A stretch of 64,000 nt of DNA, taken from positions 1,550,001-1,614,000 of the forward strand of contig NZ_CP071051.1 in NCBI RefSeq assembly GCF_017161405.1. The letters are read 5' to 3'. The notes under the pieces are model-generated. The model was given only the letters and a program-made list of their open reading frames with translations, was not told where the DNA came from and made no database searches. Source of the DNA: Leucobacter sp. CX169 (lineage in GTDB: Bacteria; Actinomycetota; Actinomycetes; Actinomycetales; Microbacteriaceae). This document shows positions 1 to 9,308 of the stretch, one piece after another (the stretch's first letter is position 1; each line of letters opens with the position of its first letter). A program made the position numbers and the translations under genes.

Positions 1-528
1 AAACTGCGACTCTGACATGCCTGAGCCAACGATGTTGACGGCAGCGGGGTTTCCTTCTCCTGCAAGATAGGCGCGCAAAGTTGCCGCATCCGTGGCGCGG
101 ATAACGTCAGCGACGAAGCCGGATTCGCTTTTGGTCAAGACGACTGCCATTGAGATGCCATTGATGGCGTACTCAAGAGAGATCCGGTCGAACCAGGGTT
201 TAACGTCGCTACGAAGGTCTCTGGGTTTGCCACGCAAGGCCCAGGTGACCAATTCCAGCACGGAAGACTTGCCGCGGAGGTTCTCGCTCGTGATGAGCGC
301 GGTGACGCCGTATGGGAATTCAAATGTCTCATCGAACGGGCCATCCCACTGGGTATTCGTTCGGGTTCCGCTGAATTGGAGTCGGCTGATGTCAATTGAG
401 CGGCTGACGGGCGGCACCGGGACGAGCGAGACGCCTTGCCCGGTGAGAACTTCATCGACTTTTGTGATGGGGAGGTCGGACTTCTCCGCAATCAAGGCCC
501 TCAGTTCGTCTTGGGTAGGGACGCTCAT
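1..528 (-). CDS. AAA/SMC-like ATPase, N-terminal part (cut by window edge)
   Basis: An open frame of 176 codons runs from ATG at 528 off the left edge with no stop. Residues about 75-100 read ITSENLRGKSSVLELVTWAL, which resembles the Walker A region of SMC/RecN-type ATPases (G/S-x4-GKS) at the start of an ABC-like head domain. The start overlaps the stop of the upstream gene at 525-1199 as ATGA, so the two are translationally coupled. Such ATPases with a small helix-turn-helix-like partner occur in defence and DNA-repair modules, and ABC-three-component-like systems are one possibility. The C-terminal half and any third gene are not visible, so the role is not assigned. Confidence 0.7.
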   Translation of the reverse strand, partial: MSVPTQDELRALIAEKSDLPITKVDEVLTGQGVSLVPVPPVSRSIDISRLQFSGTRTNTQWDGPFDETFEFPYGVTALITSENLRGKSSVLELVTWALRGKPRDLRSDVKPWFDRISLEYAINGISMAVVLTKSESGFVADVIRATDAATLRAYLAGEGNPAAVNIVGSGMSESQF

Positions 529-1199
529 GGCTGCTGTCCTTCTAGGTTGGCTCTGATATCTGCTATCCGGCGGCGAGCTCGGCCGGTGATGCTGGGGATG
601 CGAACGCCGTGTGGGGTCTTGATGTACTCATCAATGAGGTATTGGCGATCTTTGAGGGTGGTGGCACCTTGTCCGTCGGCCAGGAGTACTACGAGTGTTG
701 CTCGGGTGGAGTACCAGGCGAGTTCGGGGTATTCCTGGCGGATTTGGGCAGCCAGAGCCTCTCCGGCTTGGGTGAGGTAGTAGTCAGTGCGCGTTATGTT
801 GCCCGGGCGGCCTTTTTTCCGGCGGATAACAAGGTCGGCCTGGCGGAGGATCGAGAGGGCGTCTTCCAGGTCCTCGTACGCGCCGAACAAATAACGGAGC
901 ATCGGGTAGCGGCGGAGTTCAGGCTCTTCGCTGTCAAGGATTTCGCCCGCTATTTGGAGGAGTGTGGGGTCCTTATCGCCGTCTTCGTAGTCGTTGAGGA
1001 GTTCGTTGGCGAGGTAGTCGGGGTTTCGGACCCAGAAATCGAGTTTCTGGAGTCGGACCTGGGTTCGCACGACTCCGACTGCGGTTGCGAGCGGCGGGTC
1101 CGAGGCAGCGAGAGCAGCTCCGTCGATGGGTTCCGCTGCCTTGTCGATGAGCATCAGGATGCGAACTGCGTCCTGCATTCGCGTCGTAGATCTCGTCAT
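525..1199 (-). CDS. Uncharacterised 224-aa partner of the downstream ATPase
   Basis: Reads MTRSTTRMQDAVRILMLIDKA; a second Met at residue 8 is an alternative start. An AGAGAG stretch lies just upstream of the first ATG. The protein is acidic and helical, with no membrane segment and no signal peptide. A central stretch (about residues 125-165, ending DYYLTQAGEALAAQIRQEYP) looks like a winged-helix region. The stop overlaps the ATPase start (ATGA), so both belong to one operon. I do not recognise the family with confidence; a middle component of a three-component ATPase system is a guess from gene order and size. Confidence 0.6.
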   Translation of the reverse strand: MTRSTTRMQDAVRILMLIDKAAEPIDGAALAASDPPLATAVGVVRTQVRLQKLDFWVRNPDYLANELLNDYEDGDKDPTLLQIAGEILDSEEPELRRYPMLRYLFGAYEDLEDALSILRQADLVIRRKKGRPGNITRTDYYLTQAGEALAAQIRQEYPELAWYSTRATLVVLLADGQGATTLKDRQYLIDEYIKTPHGVRIPSITGRARRRIADIRANLEGQQP

Positions 1200-1590
1200 C
1201 TATTACTCTCTGTTACACACGACGCCGTCGTCGTCAATAGCCTCTACCCAATCAAACCAGACGCCTGCTGCGTAGCGGCCACCGACACGCTAGCAGCGGC
1301 ATTCGGGCGTGCTGCGGGTTTGGTTGACTCAGGTTTTTGGGCCCGAGTATGACTCTGCCTAGCGTGGCGACCGCAAACTCGATTGGGTTATTGTTCTCCG
1401 GCCTCGTAGACACCGCTTTCGGTGATACTTCCGCCCCGATCCAGGCCACGAGTACCTCATCGACGCTGGGCATCTCGACTTGGTCGTCCCTGACTCTGTG
1501 GAGCCTGCTGGCGAGGAGCCCTCTAAAAATCCGTTTGCACATCACAAACGCGTAGCGCCGGTCCGGCGGACTGGCGGACCGGCAGGCCAG
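1200..1590. other. Intergenic stretch without a supported gene
   Basis: It should contain the promoter of the minus-strand pair ending at 1199. Short open frames on both strands lack ribosome binding sites and family resemblance. The only clear structure is the hairpin at 1557-1583. Confidence 0.5.
1557..1583 (-). terminator. Hairpin after the small membrane protein gene
   Basis: Perfect 9-bp arms GCCGGTCCG (1557-1565) and CGGACCGGC (1575-1583) enclose a 9-nt loop, 8 nt beyond the stop of the minus-strand gene at 1591. There is no T-tract, so if it is a terminator it is of the strong-hairpin type common in actinobacteria. Confidence 0.5.
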
Positions 1591-1956
1591 TTAGTTGCTG
1601 ACGGGTGCCACTTCCCATGCTGCCGCAGCTCGCTTACTGTGACTGCGGGCGCGTGCTTCTTGGAAGCGGACACGAGCCAGGAGGACGAGGCTGACTGGTC
1701 CCATGAGGAGCAACTTGAGGCCGTTCCACAGCAGCAGGAAGAACACCAAGTAGAGCCATTCGCTCCAGCCGTGATCGATGAGGGTGGTGCAGTAGGCGGC
1801 GGCGAAGAGGTAGATACCGCCGAGGAGCATCGCGGGGATACCCCATTTCAGGCCGCGTCGGGTGCGGATTTTGTCGAGGAGGATGTTTGTCGGCATCCAC
1901 CGGCGCAGGAATCTACGGGTGCGGATGCTGGCGTTCCACAGTCGGGTCAGGAGCAT
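1591..1956 (-). CDS. Small ICE membrane protein
   Basis: About 121 residues from ATG 1956 ([22 protein letters not shown]). The frame can be extended to GTG 1980, but the internal ATG fits the protein better. A basic N-terminal part ([20 protein letters not shown]) is followed by hydrophobic segments around [20 protein letters not shown] and [20 protein letters not shown], so two to three membrane passes are likely. Proteins of this look recur in actinobacterial mobile elements, in my recollection often mislabelled sulfate permease. Function unknown. It diverges from the surface protein gene at 2231. Confidence 0.6.
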   Translation of the reverse strand: MLLTRLWNASIRTRRFLRRWMPTNILLDKIRTRRGLKWGIPAMLLGGIYLFAAAYCTTLIDHGWSEWLYLVFFLLLWNGLKLLLMGPVSLVLLARVRFQEARARSHSKRAAAAWEVAPVSN

Positions 1957-2164
1957 GATCTGGGTCTCACTTTCGCACACGGAATATCAGGTGGCCGGCT
2001 GGTCCTGTGTGGGTGAGTGCCCGATCCTCTGGGCGGTCTGCGTTGCTGAACCTTTCAGTTCGTCTCGGCGTGTGGTTTGTCCTGCCTACCTCGATTCTAC
2101 GCGAATAGCGGGGTTCCCGGTAGGGCTGGTCGACCGGGCAACCGGTGTCGAGCTTTGCGGTGTC

Positions 2165-2171
2165 GTACCTG
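2165..2171 (+). promoter_or_regulatory. GYACCTR site before the surface protein
   Basis: GTACCTG, ending 59 nt before the GTG at 2231. One of 12 exact copies in this element (see findings). Confidence 0.5.
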
Positions 2172-2230
2172 TCTGCTGGTGGCACCCCCGGTCTGGGGTT
2201 GCTGCCGTCTCACAAGGAGGCAACCACCTG

Positions 2231-5200
2231 GTGTGGTGCAGAAAGAGGTATGGAATGCGATCTCAATCACCCCCGACGCTCCGAGGCCCGGGCGATCTGC
2301 CCGAGCGGCCACGAGCACGGTTTAGGCAGCGGCTACGACAGTTCGGGTCATTGCTCGCAGCGACCGCGGTGCTCGTCACCGGAGGCATCATCGCCGCCGG
2401 TCCCGCGTCGGCGGCATCACTCGGTCCTGGGTATGGCGATCTGAATACCACCGGCACGGTCGGTGCGTTTATCGCTGAGTCCGATGGCCGGCAGGTCTAC
2501 TGCATGGATGCGGGAGCACCCGCGCCGTGGAATATGACGACGGGGCCGACTACAGTCACCGAACTGGTCAGTCACACCGGGCAGCAGCTTTCCTCGACGA
2601 CGTTGGCGAAGCTGAACTATGTGCTCTCCAAATGGGGCGATTCCACGAACCCCGACATCACTGCGGCTGTGCAGATGTATGTGTGGGCAGAAGCTGACCC
2701 CGTCACGTACAACTCGCATGGGATGAGCGGTGATTCTTGGTATATCGGCCGCGTTCCTGTGGCAAACCGTGCCACGGTGCTTGGGAACCTCGCGACCATG
2801 CGCGCGGAAGCGAACGCGAATCATGCGGTGAACCCATCGGTTGATGTGGCGGTCACGATGGCCGATCAGTACAACGGCACCCTCACCGTCACTGTGTCAC
2901 CGACCGTCTTGAATGGGAACGTGGTGCTCACGGATGCGACCTTCACCGACGGCACGACCTCGAAAGCGCTAACCACCGGCACGTACCCGATCGTCGGGAA
3001 GCCTACCCCTGGCGTTCCGGAGTATCGGGTGTCCGCGTCTGCGTCGTACAGTGCGGCTGGACTCGGGGCGCGGGTGAACTTGTATGAGACGCCCGGGCAA
3101 CAGCGGCTGCTCGCGAACGGGACTCCGGCCGCGGTGACCGCTACCGCGCAGTCGCCGTGGATCGCACTGGATTTCCAGCCGGTCATCGGCACTCAGGTCG
3201 CCTCCAAATATGTCGCCGAGGGTGACAGCTTCGTCGATCTCCTCACCGTCTCCACGGTCGGTACCGGCCACTGGATCGTCATCGACGGGCACCCGGTGGA
3301 ACTGACCGCAAACGGCACCCTCTATGGGCCGTTCGATGAGCAGCCGGTCGAAGCCGAGACCGCACCAGACGGCGCACCCGTGGTGGGCACCGAGACGCTG
3401 CTACTGAATCAGGGGCCGGGCGAATATGCATCGTCAGGGTCCTTGACTGCAGGTGAGTCAGGTTTCTACACCTGGGTGTGGGGCATCGACCAGGCTGCGC
3501 AGGGCGAGAACGGGAAGTACATTCGCGGGTCGTTCACCGACTGGTTTGGGCGGGTCGCCGAAACCCATGTGTCCCCGTTCCAACCTGAAGCCGTCTCACA
3601 GACCGATGCCAGGCTCGCGCTGCCTGGGGATGCGGTGACGGACACGATCACCGTGTCGTCGACCAACGGAGTCTGGCTGCGCATCGACGGGGAACCCATC
3701 CCCGTGATTTTCGACGGCATCGCGTATCAGGTGCCGGGAACCCTGCCGCCGCTTGAGCAGGCCGGAGTGCCCAGCGACGCAACACCGATCGGACACGTGC
3801 AGGTCACCGCGACCGGCCCAGGGACATACACGTCGCCTCCGGTGGCGCACCCGAATGCGGGATTTGTGACCTGGGTGTGGGAGATGCGCCTGGCCAGCCA
3901 GCCCGATGAGTACCGGGATTACATCGCGGAGGATTGGGCGGATAACTACGGTATTCCGCTGGAATCGACCAGTGTGCGGTGGCCGGTCAGTGTGACGTCG
4001 GAGGTGCGGGAGTACAACGTGCACCCGAACGGGCGCGCATTCGACACGATCCAAGTGGCCGGGTTTCCCGACAACCATGGCGACTTCACCGGTGACGGTT
4101 ACTGGGGCGGCGACCTCGATCTCATCACCCACACCGTCTATGGCCCCTTCGCCACCGACACAGTGCTCACCGATGATCTGATCCTCGACGAGGCTCCGAC
4201 GTTGACGGCACTGACGACTCCGGCACGAAACGGCATCTACAAGCTCGGCTACACGGACGCGGACCAGATCCGCCCCACGCAGCCTGGCTACTACGTGATC
4301 GTCTCGGACTTCGCAGGAGATGACCGGGTGCAGCCGTTCCGGTCCTCACCGGCGGACATCCTCGAACGCTTCTACGTACCCCAGCCTCCCGCACCAAGTG
4401 TGGAGGTATCGGTGACGACAAAGGCGACACCGGAAGCGTTCGTTAGCGAACCGATCAGCGACACTGCCATCGTTGCTGGGGATCTACCCGAAGGCGCGTA
4501 CCTCGTGTTCCGCGCTTACGGCCCCTACCCGGAGCAACCCGCCATAGATGAGGAGCTGGAGCCGTTCTTCATCTCCGAGGAGATCCCCGTCGAGGGGCCT
4601 GGCGAGTACGAGTCCGGCACCACGACAGTGGATGCGGCAGGGCTGGTGTTCTGGGTCGAAACCCTGCACGGCCCGGACGGTGAGGTACTCGCGGAAGGGT
4701 TCATCGGTGCTCCTGGGGAAACCACCCTCGTTCACGAGCGTCCGACCGATCTCCGAGTGACCACGCGCGCGGTGCCCGAGGCGACACTCGGTGATCCGGC
4801 GCATGATGTCGCCATCGTGGAAGGGACCGTCCCGGAAGGCACGGTCCTCGCGTTCCAGGCCTACCTGCAAACCGGCAGTAAGGCAGAGTGTGAGGCGGAC
4901 ACTCTGGTGTTCGACACGCACGATCAGCTGATCACCGTCACTGGTCCCGGCGAATATACCTCTGCGGAGTTGGTGTTCGACCGGGCAGGGACGTACTTCT
5001 GGGTCGAGACGCTCTACAGCCCAGACGGTGAGCAGCTGCATCGCGGCGAGTGCGGTGCGGAGGGTGAGACCACGAAGGTGGTCGAGAAGCCCGTCACACC
5101 GCCCGGACCACCGTCGCTGGCCGTCACCGGGGCCGGATGGACCTGGGCCGGGATCATCACCGCATTGGTGCTTCTCGCGACCGGTGCAACGCTCTGGTTC

Positions 5201-5290
5201 GGCCGCCGTCTCGCCCTGTATCGGGAACGCACCGGATATGTCCGCGATGAAGATCTCGTAGCGGATCTCGACGACCTGACGAAGGGATAA
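2231..5290 (+). CDS. Cell-wall-anchored thioester-domain surface protein
   Basis: About 1019 residues. Start GTG 2231 is chosen for the strong AAGGAGG at 2214-2220 and the GTACCTG site at a typical distance; ATG 2255 with AAAGAGG is the alternative. A basic n-region and a hydrophobic core (about 40-58) ending ASA form a secretion signal. Cys about 91 (VYCMDAG) and Gln about 148 (AAVQMYVWAEAD) match the Cys-Gln pair of thioester (TQxA-type) adhesin domains. Four or more Ig-like repeats follow, with recurring GPGEY and TFWV/VFWVETL motifs. The C-terminus has LAVTG (about 963-967), a membrane helix and an Arg-rich tail, as in class E sortase substrates, although the tail is longer than usual. 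A role in attaching donor and recipient or host surfaces is inferred. Confidence 0.8.
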   Translation: MWCRKRYGMRSQSPPTLRGPGDLPERPRARFRQRLRQFGSLLAATAVLVTGGIIAAGPASAASLGPGYGDLNTTGTVGAFIAESDGRQVYCMDAGAPAPWNMTTGPTTVTELVSHTGQQLSSTTLAKLNYVLSKWGDSTNPDITAAVQMYVWAEADPVTYNSHGMSGDSWYIGRVPVANRATVLGNLATMRAEANANHAVNPSVDVAVTMADQYNGTLTVTVSPTVLNGNVVLTDATFTDGTTSKALTTGTYPIVGKPTPGVPEYRVSASASYSAAGLGARVNLYETPGQQRLLANGTPAAVTATAQSPWIALDFQPVIGTQVASKYVAEGDSFVDLLTVSTVGTGHWIVIDGHPVELTANGTLYGPFDEQPVEAETAPDGAPVVGTETLLLNQGPGEYASSGSLTAGESGFYTWVWGIDQAAQGENGKYIRGSFTDWFGRVAETHVSPFQPEAVSQTDARLALPGDAVTDTITVSSTNGVWLRIDGEPIPVIFDGIAYQVPGTLPPLEQAGVPSDATPIGHVQVTATGPGTYTSPPVAHPNAGFVTWVWEMRLASQPDEYRDYIAEDWADNYGIPLESTSVRWPVSVTSEVREYNVHPNGRAFDTIQVAGFPDNHGDFTGDGYWGGDLDLITHTVYGPFATDTVLTDDLILDEAPTLTALTTPARNGIYKLGYTDADQIRPTQPGYYVIVSDFAGDDRVQPFRSSPADILERFYVPQPPAPSVEVSVTTKATPEAFVSEPISDTAIVAGDLPEGAYLVFRAYGPYPEQPAIDEELEPFFISEEIPVEGPGEYESGTTTVDAAGLVFWVETLHGPDGEVLAEGFIGAPGETTLVHERPTDLRVTTRAVPEATLGDPAHDVAIVEGTVPEGTVLAFQAYLQTGSKAECEADTLVFDTHDQLITVTGPGEYTSAELVFDRAGTYFWVETLYSPDGEQLHRGECGAEGETTKVVEKPVTPPGPPSLAVTGAGWTWAGIITALVLLATGATLWFGRRLALYRERTGYVRDEDLVADLDDLTKG

Positions 5291-5310
5291 CTCGCACCCG
5301 AAAGGAGATA

Positions 5311-5347
5311 CGGTGGGGCTGCGTCATTGGGTGACGTAGCCCCACCG
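5311..5347. terminator. Bidirectional terminator between convergent genes
   Basis: Arms 5311-5326 and 5332-5347 pair over 16 bp with one G-U, around a short loop. The core is CGGTGGGGCT/AGCCCCACCG. It lies between the surface protein and the convergent relaxase gene. Confidence 0.8.
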
Positions 5348-5445
5348 TCGTCTGTTCACCTGCCGTTGCGGTGTGCGTGCCAGGCGACCGTGTAAACCAC
5401 GGGACGCAGCTGGCGAAGGCGAGGTGACGAGGCGCGGCTTACGAG

Positions 5446-8400
5446 TCAGCCGAGGGTGCGTCCGTCCTGCTCGCGGATGATGGACGTACCAGCTGCCTGG
5501 TCGGAATTTCCTAGTCCGTAGATGCGTGCGCGGGTGCGTTCATAGTCGATGCGTTGCGCATCATCGACTGGGACTGCCCCGAGAGGACTGGCGGCGATGA
5601 TGCCCCACCGGTCTCGATATGCGACCACCGCTTCGACCCCGCGCCCCCGCGCCACTGGGTCGGCGACGTCGAGAACGTCGACCCACGGCGCGGAGTGTTC
5701 GAGAACCTCTTGGGTGAGTGCATCGAGCCGGTTCTGCATGAGATGTTCCCGTTCTTCAAGGGCCTGCCGCATCACGGGGTCGGTGATGCCAGTGGCCCGT
5801 GGGACAAGGCCGACGATCAGCCCGGGAGCCTGCCGCGGTGCGGGCGGGTAGCTCGCGGTGACTTTCTGGATCCGATATCGGAGCAGGGAACCGAGATCAT
5901 CCACGTCAGTGAGGTTGCCTGCGCGGACCACTCGTGGGAGGAGGGCTTCGATGTTGTGCCCGTCGGCCTCGAGGCGGCGCAGTTCGGTGGTAAGAATCCC
6001 GAACGAGTCTGTCTCGACCAGGTCATCAATGACCTCGGATTCCAGACCAGAGGTTTCAAGGAGGGTGACCCAGCGGGATTGTTGGGCTTCCCCAGCGATG
6101 GTTTCGTATTCGGCGGCGAGCTGCGCGAGTGAACCCCATGCCTCTTGCTCAGTCGTGATGGTGTCGTGCGCGGACTGTTCGGCACCGACATGTTGGAGGA
6201 TGCCGTAGAGGATGCTCCGTGCGCTCATCTCCAGATCGTCTCGGTGCTGATGCTCCTCAAGGTGATGCTGATCGGTGGCGACGTAGACGCGGTTGGACTC
6301 CCGGCCACGGGTCATCGCGACGTAGAGCGATTCACGGGTTACCTCTGGTGAATGCACGATCGCGTGCGCGGTGTCGACGGTGGAGCCTTGAGCACGGTGG
6401 GCAGTGATCGCATACCCGAGCTCAACGTGCTCGGCGACATACGTGGCCGGGAGTGTGATCGTGGTCCGCCATTTCGAGTGCGCCCGCCTCACGGCGAGGG
6501 AGCCGTCGTTGCCCGCACGGACAACCTCCCACCGGTCGCCGTTCTTCACCCACCCCCTGCCGAGCGGCAAACGCCTGTCGTTTCGGCGAGTGATGATTAG
6601 ATCACCACGAGAAGCTTCGTTCCCGTCATGCAACTTCACCCCTTCCAGCGCGACTTCGCCTGCGAGAATACGGTCGGTGCGGGCACGCGTATTCAACTCG
6701 GATACCGTGTCGAGGGTCTCCGCGATCAGCACCGACGTTTTCCCCGCAACTTGGTCAGCGAGCCAGGCTTGGTACGCGGCGTCGAGGATGTCCTCATAGG
6801 TTCCCGGGGTGACGCGGTCACGCTCGAGGTAGGTGTCGATGACATCAGTGTTTCCGAGACGCAGCTGGAGGGAGGCGTGCTTCTCCCAGTCGTTGCGGAA
6901 GCGGCGCACATCCAACAGCTCCGGCGCATCGCCACGATCCCGGACGAGCATCCCGAATGCCCCACCCGCGTCGACCGCGGCCAGCTGAGCCCAATCACCC
7001 ACCAGCAGTACCTTCGCGCCCACGTCGGCGGCGTGGGCGGTGAGCGTGTCCAACGCGAGGGTCCCCGCGAGGGAGGCTTCATCGATGATCACCAGCTGAC
7101 CAGTGGTGAGGTTCCAGGTGCCGCGGCGGTGCTCGTGCAACCATTTTGCGGTGTTCTCGGTACTGATGCCGAGGTCCTGGGCGAGTACATCCGCTGCGGC
7201 CGCGGACGGAGCCAAGCCGACCACCGACCCGGCACCGTGGTCCTTCTCCCACGCCCTGCGGAGAGCACTCATAGTGGTCGTTTTCCCGGTTCCTGCTGGG
7301 CCTACGAGGACGTCGAGCACCCGGCCAGAGACCCCGATCTTCGCAATCGCGCGTTCCTGATCCGCAGACAACACAGGGCCACTACCGCTCTTTGAACGTG
7401 CTGCCTGCTCTATCAGGGATAGTGAAACGGTAGGCGCGGAGCGCGTATTCGAGGCGGCGAGGAGCCGGTACTCAGCGGCCAGGACCTGCTCGGAGGAGTA
7501 CACCGTCGAGGCTTTCGGATGGAACACGCTCGTGCCGTCGCCTCGCTGAAAAACGGGCGGGCTCGACGCAAGCTCTGGCGGCGTCAACCGCAATGATGCT
7601 TGCTCGGCCGCATCCACAATGAGCCCGGTGATAGCGTCCCGGTCCGCAGTTGAGGCGTACCGCAGCCCCATCGTCTGCCGCACGGCCTCGGCATGCAGAT
7701 TCCAGCGCTTCCACGTCGCCCGACGATCACCCACCCGCTCCACCACAGCTTCAGCGACCAGACGGAGGTCATCCAGCGGAATATCGTCGGCCCGTAGCAA
7801 CGGTTCTCGTACGCTGCCTGCAACCAATGCGGATGCCCACGTCGGCGCGTCCTCGCCCAAAACTCGGGTGGCCCGGTCACGCCAATCCTGGGTCAGCGCA
7901 CGCAGCGAGTGCGTTTCCTTCGGCGGCCTCGTAGCGAGAGTGGCTTGCTGTCGGAACTGCCACAACAACTTTGCCGACGGCTGACGGCCATGCTTGGCGA
8001 GGTATTCCGCGACCAGCCGGTCCTTGACGAGTTCGATGTCTCGGGTGCGGGATGAGAACTCATCCATCAGGTTCTGTGGGACCCCAGCGATCTCCCACGC
8101 CGTCGACCTGCCCGCGCCACGCTCACGCGCCTCCCATTCAACGCCAAGTAGTACAGCGAGGTGATCGGTAAGGACGGCGTTGTAGTGCTCCGATAATCCA
8201 GTTATCGCCCCGTGAAGAGCTCGAGAGTCCAGTGTGCGCCACTTCCCGTCCCGCACCGTCTGGACACGGTTCGCGACCACTACATGCGTGTGCAGTTGTG
8301 GATCGGAGGCGCGGGAATCGTAGTGATCGTAGGCGGTAGCGATCACTCCACGAATCTCGGCCTGTGCGACCGCACCCCGCGGCCCGGCCGCACCAACGCG

Positions 8401-8982
8401 AGTCGCTGCGACCTCTCGTTCGAGCAGCCCGAGCACGTCTTGGATTGCTGCGTGGTGAGCGCGGGCGATGAGGGTCTGTGTTCCTCCGTCGGCGACTGCC
8501 CACAATGTTGAAACTGATTTGGGAACGGAGAAGGTGAGATCGAACCCGGCAACCGGAGCACCTGTCGGCTTCGCCGCTTCCTCAGCCTCGATCAGCACCA
8601 TTTGAGCTGCGACTTCGTCTGGAGAGAGATTCACCGTAAGGCGATTGAGACGACGCTCGACACGCTCCGTTGCAGTGGCGAACTTCCGGTAGGGACGTCC
8701 AAGCTGTTCACCGGTGTTCGGGTCCTGACCGAACCCCATCAACCGACGCAACTGAGTCTCATGCACTTCGCTGCCTGGTTGGACTCCGCCAGGTAGGCCT
8801 CCGATGCCGGATCCGATCCATTTGCCCGGTGGTGTTCCGGATTCGAGGTAATACCTCGTTAGGGACGAAGCAGCATCGCGATCACCGTCACCGGTTACGA
8901 CGGAGTTCAGTAGGTACCGGTACCCAGCACCGGCCGCCATAACTCTGATTGACACCGTCACACACGGAAGGTATGCCGACAC
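5446..8982 (-). CDS. MobF-family relaxase with RecD-like helicase
   Basis: 1178 residues from GTG 8982; GTG 8955 (VSIRVMAAGAGYRYLL) is a more typical MobF start. The N-terminal TrwC/TraA domain has the tyrosine pair YY at 44-45 and the metal-binding histidines 220, 231 and 233 in DHYDSRASDPQLHTHVVVAN. The C-terminal half is an SF1B helicase with Walker A VGPAGTGKTTTM, VIIDEAS (motif II) and YAITAHRAQGST near the end. The protein nicks oriT, stays bound to the 5' end and unwinds the transferred strand. It is transcribed away from the rest of the transfer genes. oriT should lie close by but was not pinpointed. Confidence 0.93.
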   Translation of the reverse strand: MSAYLPCVTVSIRVMAAGAGYRYLLNSVVTGDGDRDAASSLTRYYLESGTPPGKWIGSGIGGLPGGVQPGSEVHETQLRRLMGFGQDPNTGEQLGRPYRKFATATERVERRLNRLTVNLSPDEVAAQMVLIEAEEAAKPTGAPVAGFDLTFSVPKSVSTLWAVADGGTQTLIARAHHAAIQDVLGLLEREVAATRVGAAGPRGAVAQAEIRGVIATAYDHYDSRASDPQLHTHVVVANRVQTVRDGKWRTLDSRALHGAITGLSEHYNAVLTDHLAVLLGVEWEARERGAGRSTAWEIAGVPQNLMDEFSSRTRDIELVKDRLVAEYLAKHGRQPSAKLLWQFRQQATLATRPPKETHSLRALTQDWRDRATRVLGEDAPTWASALVAGSVREPLLRADDIPLDDLRLVAEAVVERVGDRRATWKRWNLHAEAVRQTMGLRYASTADRDAITGLIVDAAEQASLRLTPPELASSPPVFQRGDGTSVFHPKASTVYSSEQVLAAEYRLLAASNTRSAPTVSLSLIEQAARSKSGSGPVLSADQERAIAKIGVSGRVLDVLVGPAGTGKTTTMSALRRAWEKDHGAGSVVGLAPSAAAADVLAQDLGISTENTAKWLHEHRRGTWNLTTGQLVIIDEASLAGTLALDTLTAHAADVGAKVLLVGDWAQLAAVDAGGAFGMLVRDRGDAPELLDVRRFRNDWEKHASLQLRLGNTDVIDTYLERDRVTPGTYEDILDAAYQAWLADQVAGKTSVLIAETLDTVSELNTRARTDRILAGEVALEGVKLHDGNEASRGDLIITRRNDRRLPLGRGWVKNGDRWEVVRAGNDGSLAVRRAHSKWRTTITLPATYVAEHVELGYAITAHRAQGSTVDTAHAIVHSPEVTRESLYVAMTRGRESNRVYVATDQHHLEEHQHRDDLEMSARSILYGILQHVGAEQSAHDTITTEQEAWGSLAQLAAEYETIAGEAQQSRWVTLLETSGLESEVIDDLVETDSFGILTTELRRLEADGHNIEALLPRVVRAGNLTDVDDLGSLLRYRIQKVTASYPPAPRQAPGLIVGLVPRATGITDPVMRQALEEREHLMQNRLDALTQEVLEHSAPWVDVLDVADPVARGRGVEAVVAYRDRWGIIAASPLGAVPVDDAQRIDYERTRARIYGLGNSDQAAGTSIIREQDGRTLG

Positions 8983-9308
8983 ATCGACGAGTTCCAGCTG
9001 ATATTGGTTCGTTCACCTGCGGCCAAAGTGTTTTTTGAATCGCCCACGTATGCAGGAATTGGGTTGTGTCACGTTGATCAAGCCTTGTGGCGACGAAGCA
9101 CGACGGACGCCCCAACTGGAAGCACGCGATATCGTACGGTACGCTTGACCTTATGCATTTATATTTCCTGTGACGGCTAAGTAGGCCCACCGCGCTCGTT
9201 GAGTAGCTCCGAGTAGGCGGCGGCCACTTTTTCTGACCCTTCGGGGTCGCCGTCATTTGCGTGCCCGTTTGCTTTCAAGCTCGTGGTGCGTCGTTTCGAA
9301 GGATTCGA
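8983..9308. other. Divergent intergenic region between relaxase and ABC-F genes
   Basis: Contains a small palindrome CGTACGGTACG near 9134-9144, a TTGACC box at 9145-9150 and a GACCC-TTCG-GGGTC mini-hairpin near 9235-9249. It must carry promoters for both flanking genes, and possibly oriT. No single feature can be proven by eye. Confidence 0.4.

Noticed and set aside
1252-1545. A 97-codon minus-strand frame
   Set aside because: No ribosome binding site, no family resemblance and ordinary composition of non-coding sequence.
9153-9173. Frame MHLYFL as an ABC-F leader peptide
   Set aside because: Six codons, no hairpin overlap and no properly spaced promoter; unlike the two convincing leaders.
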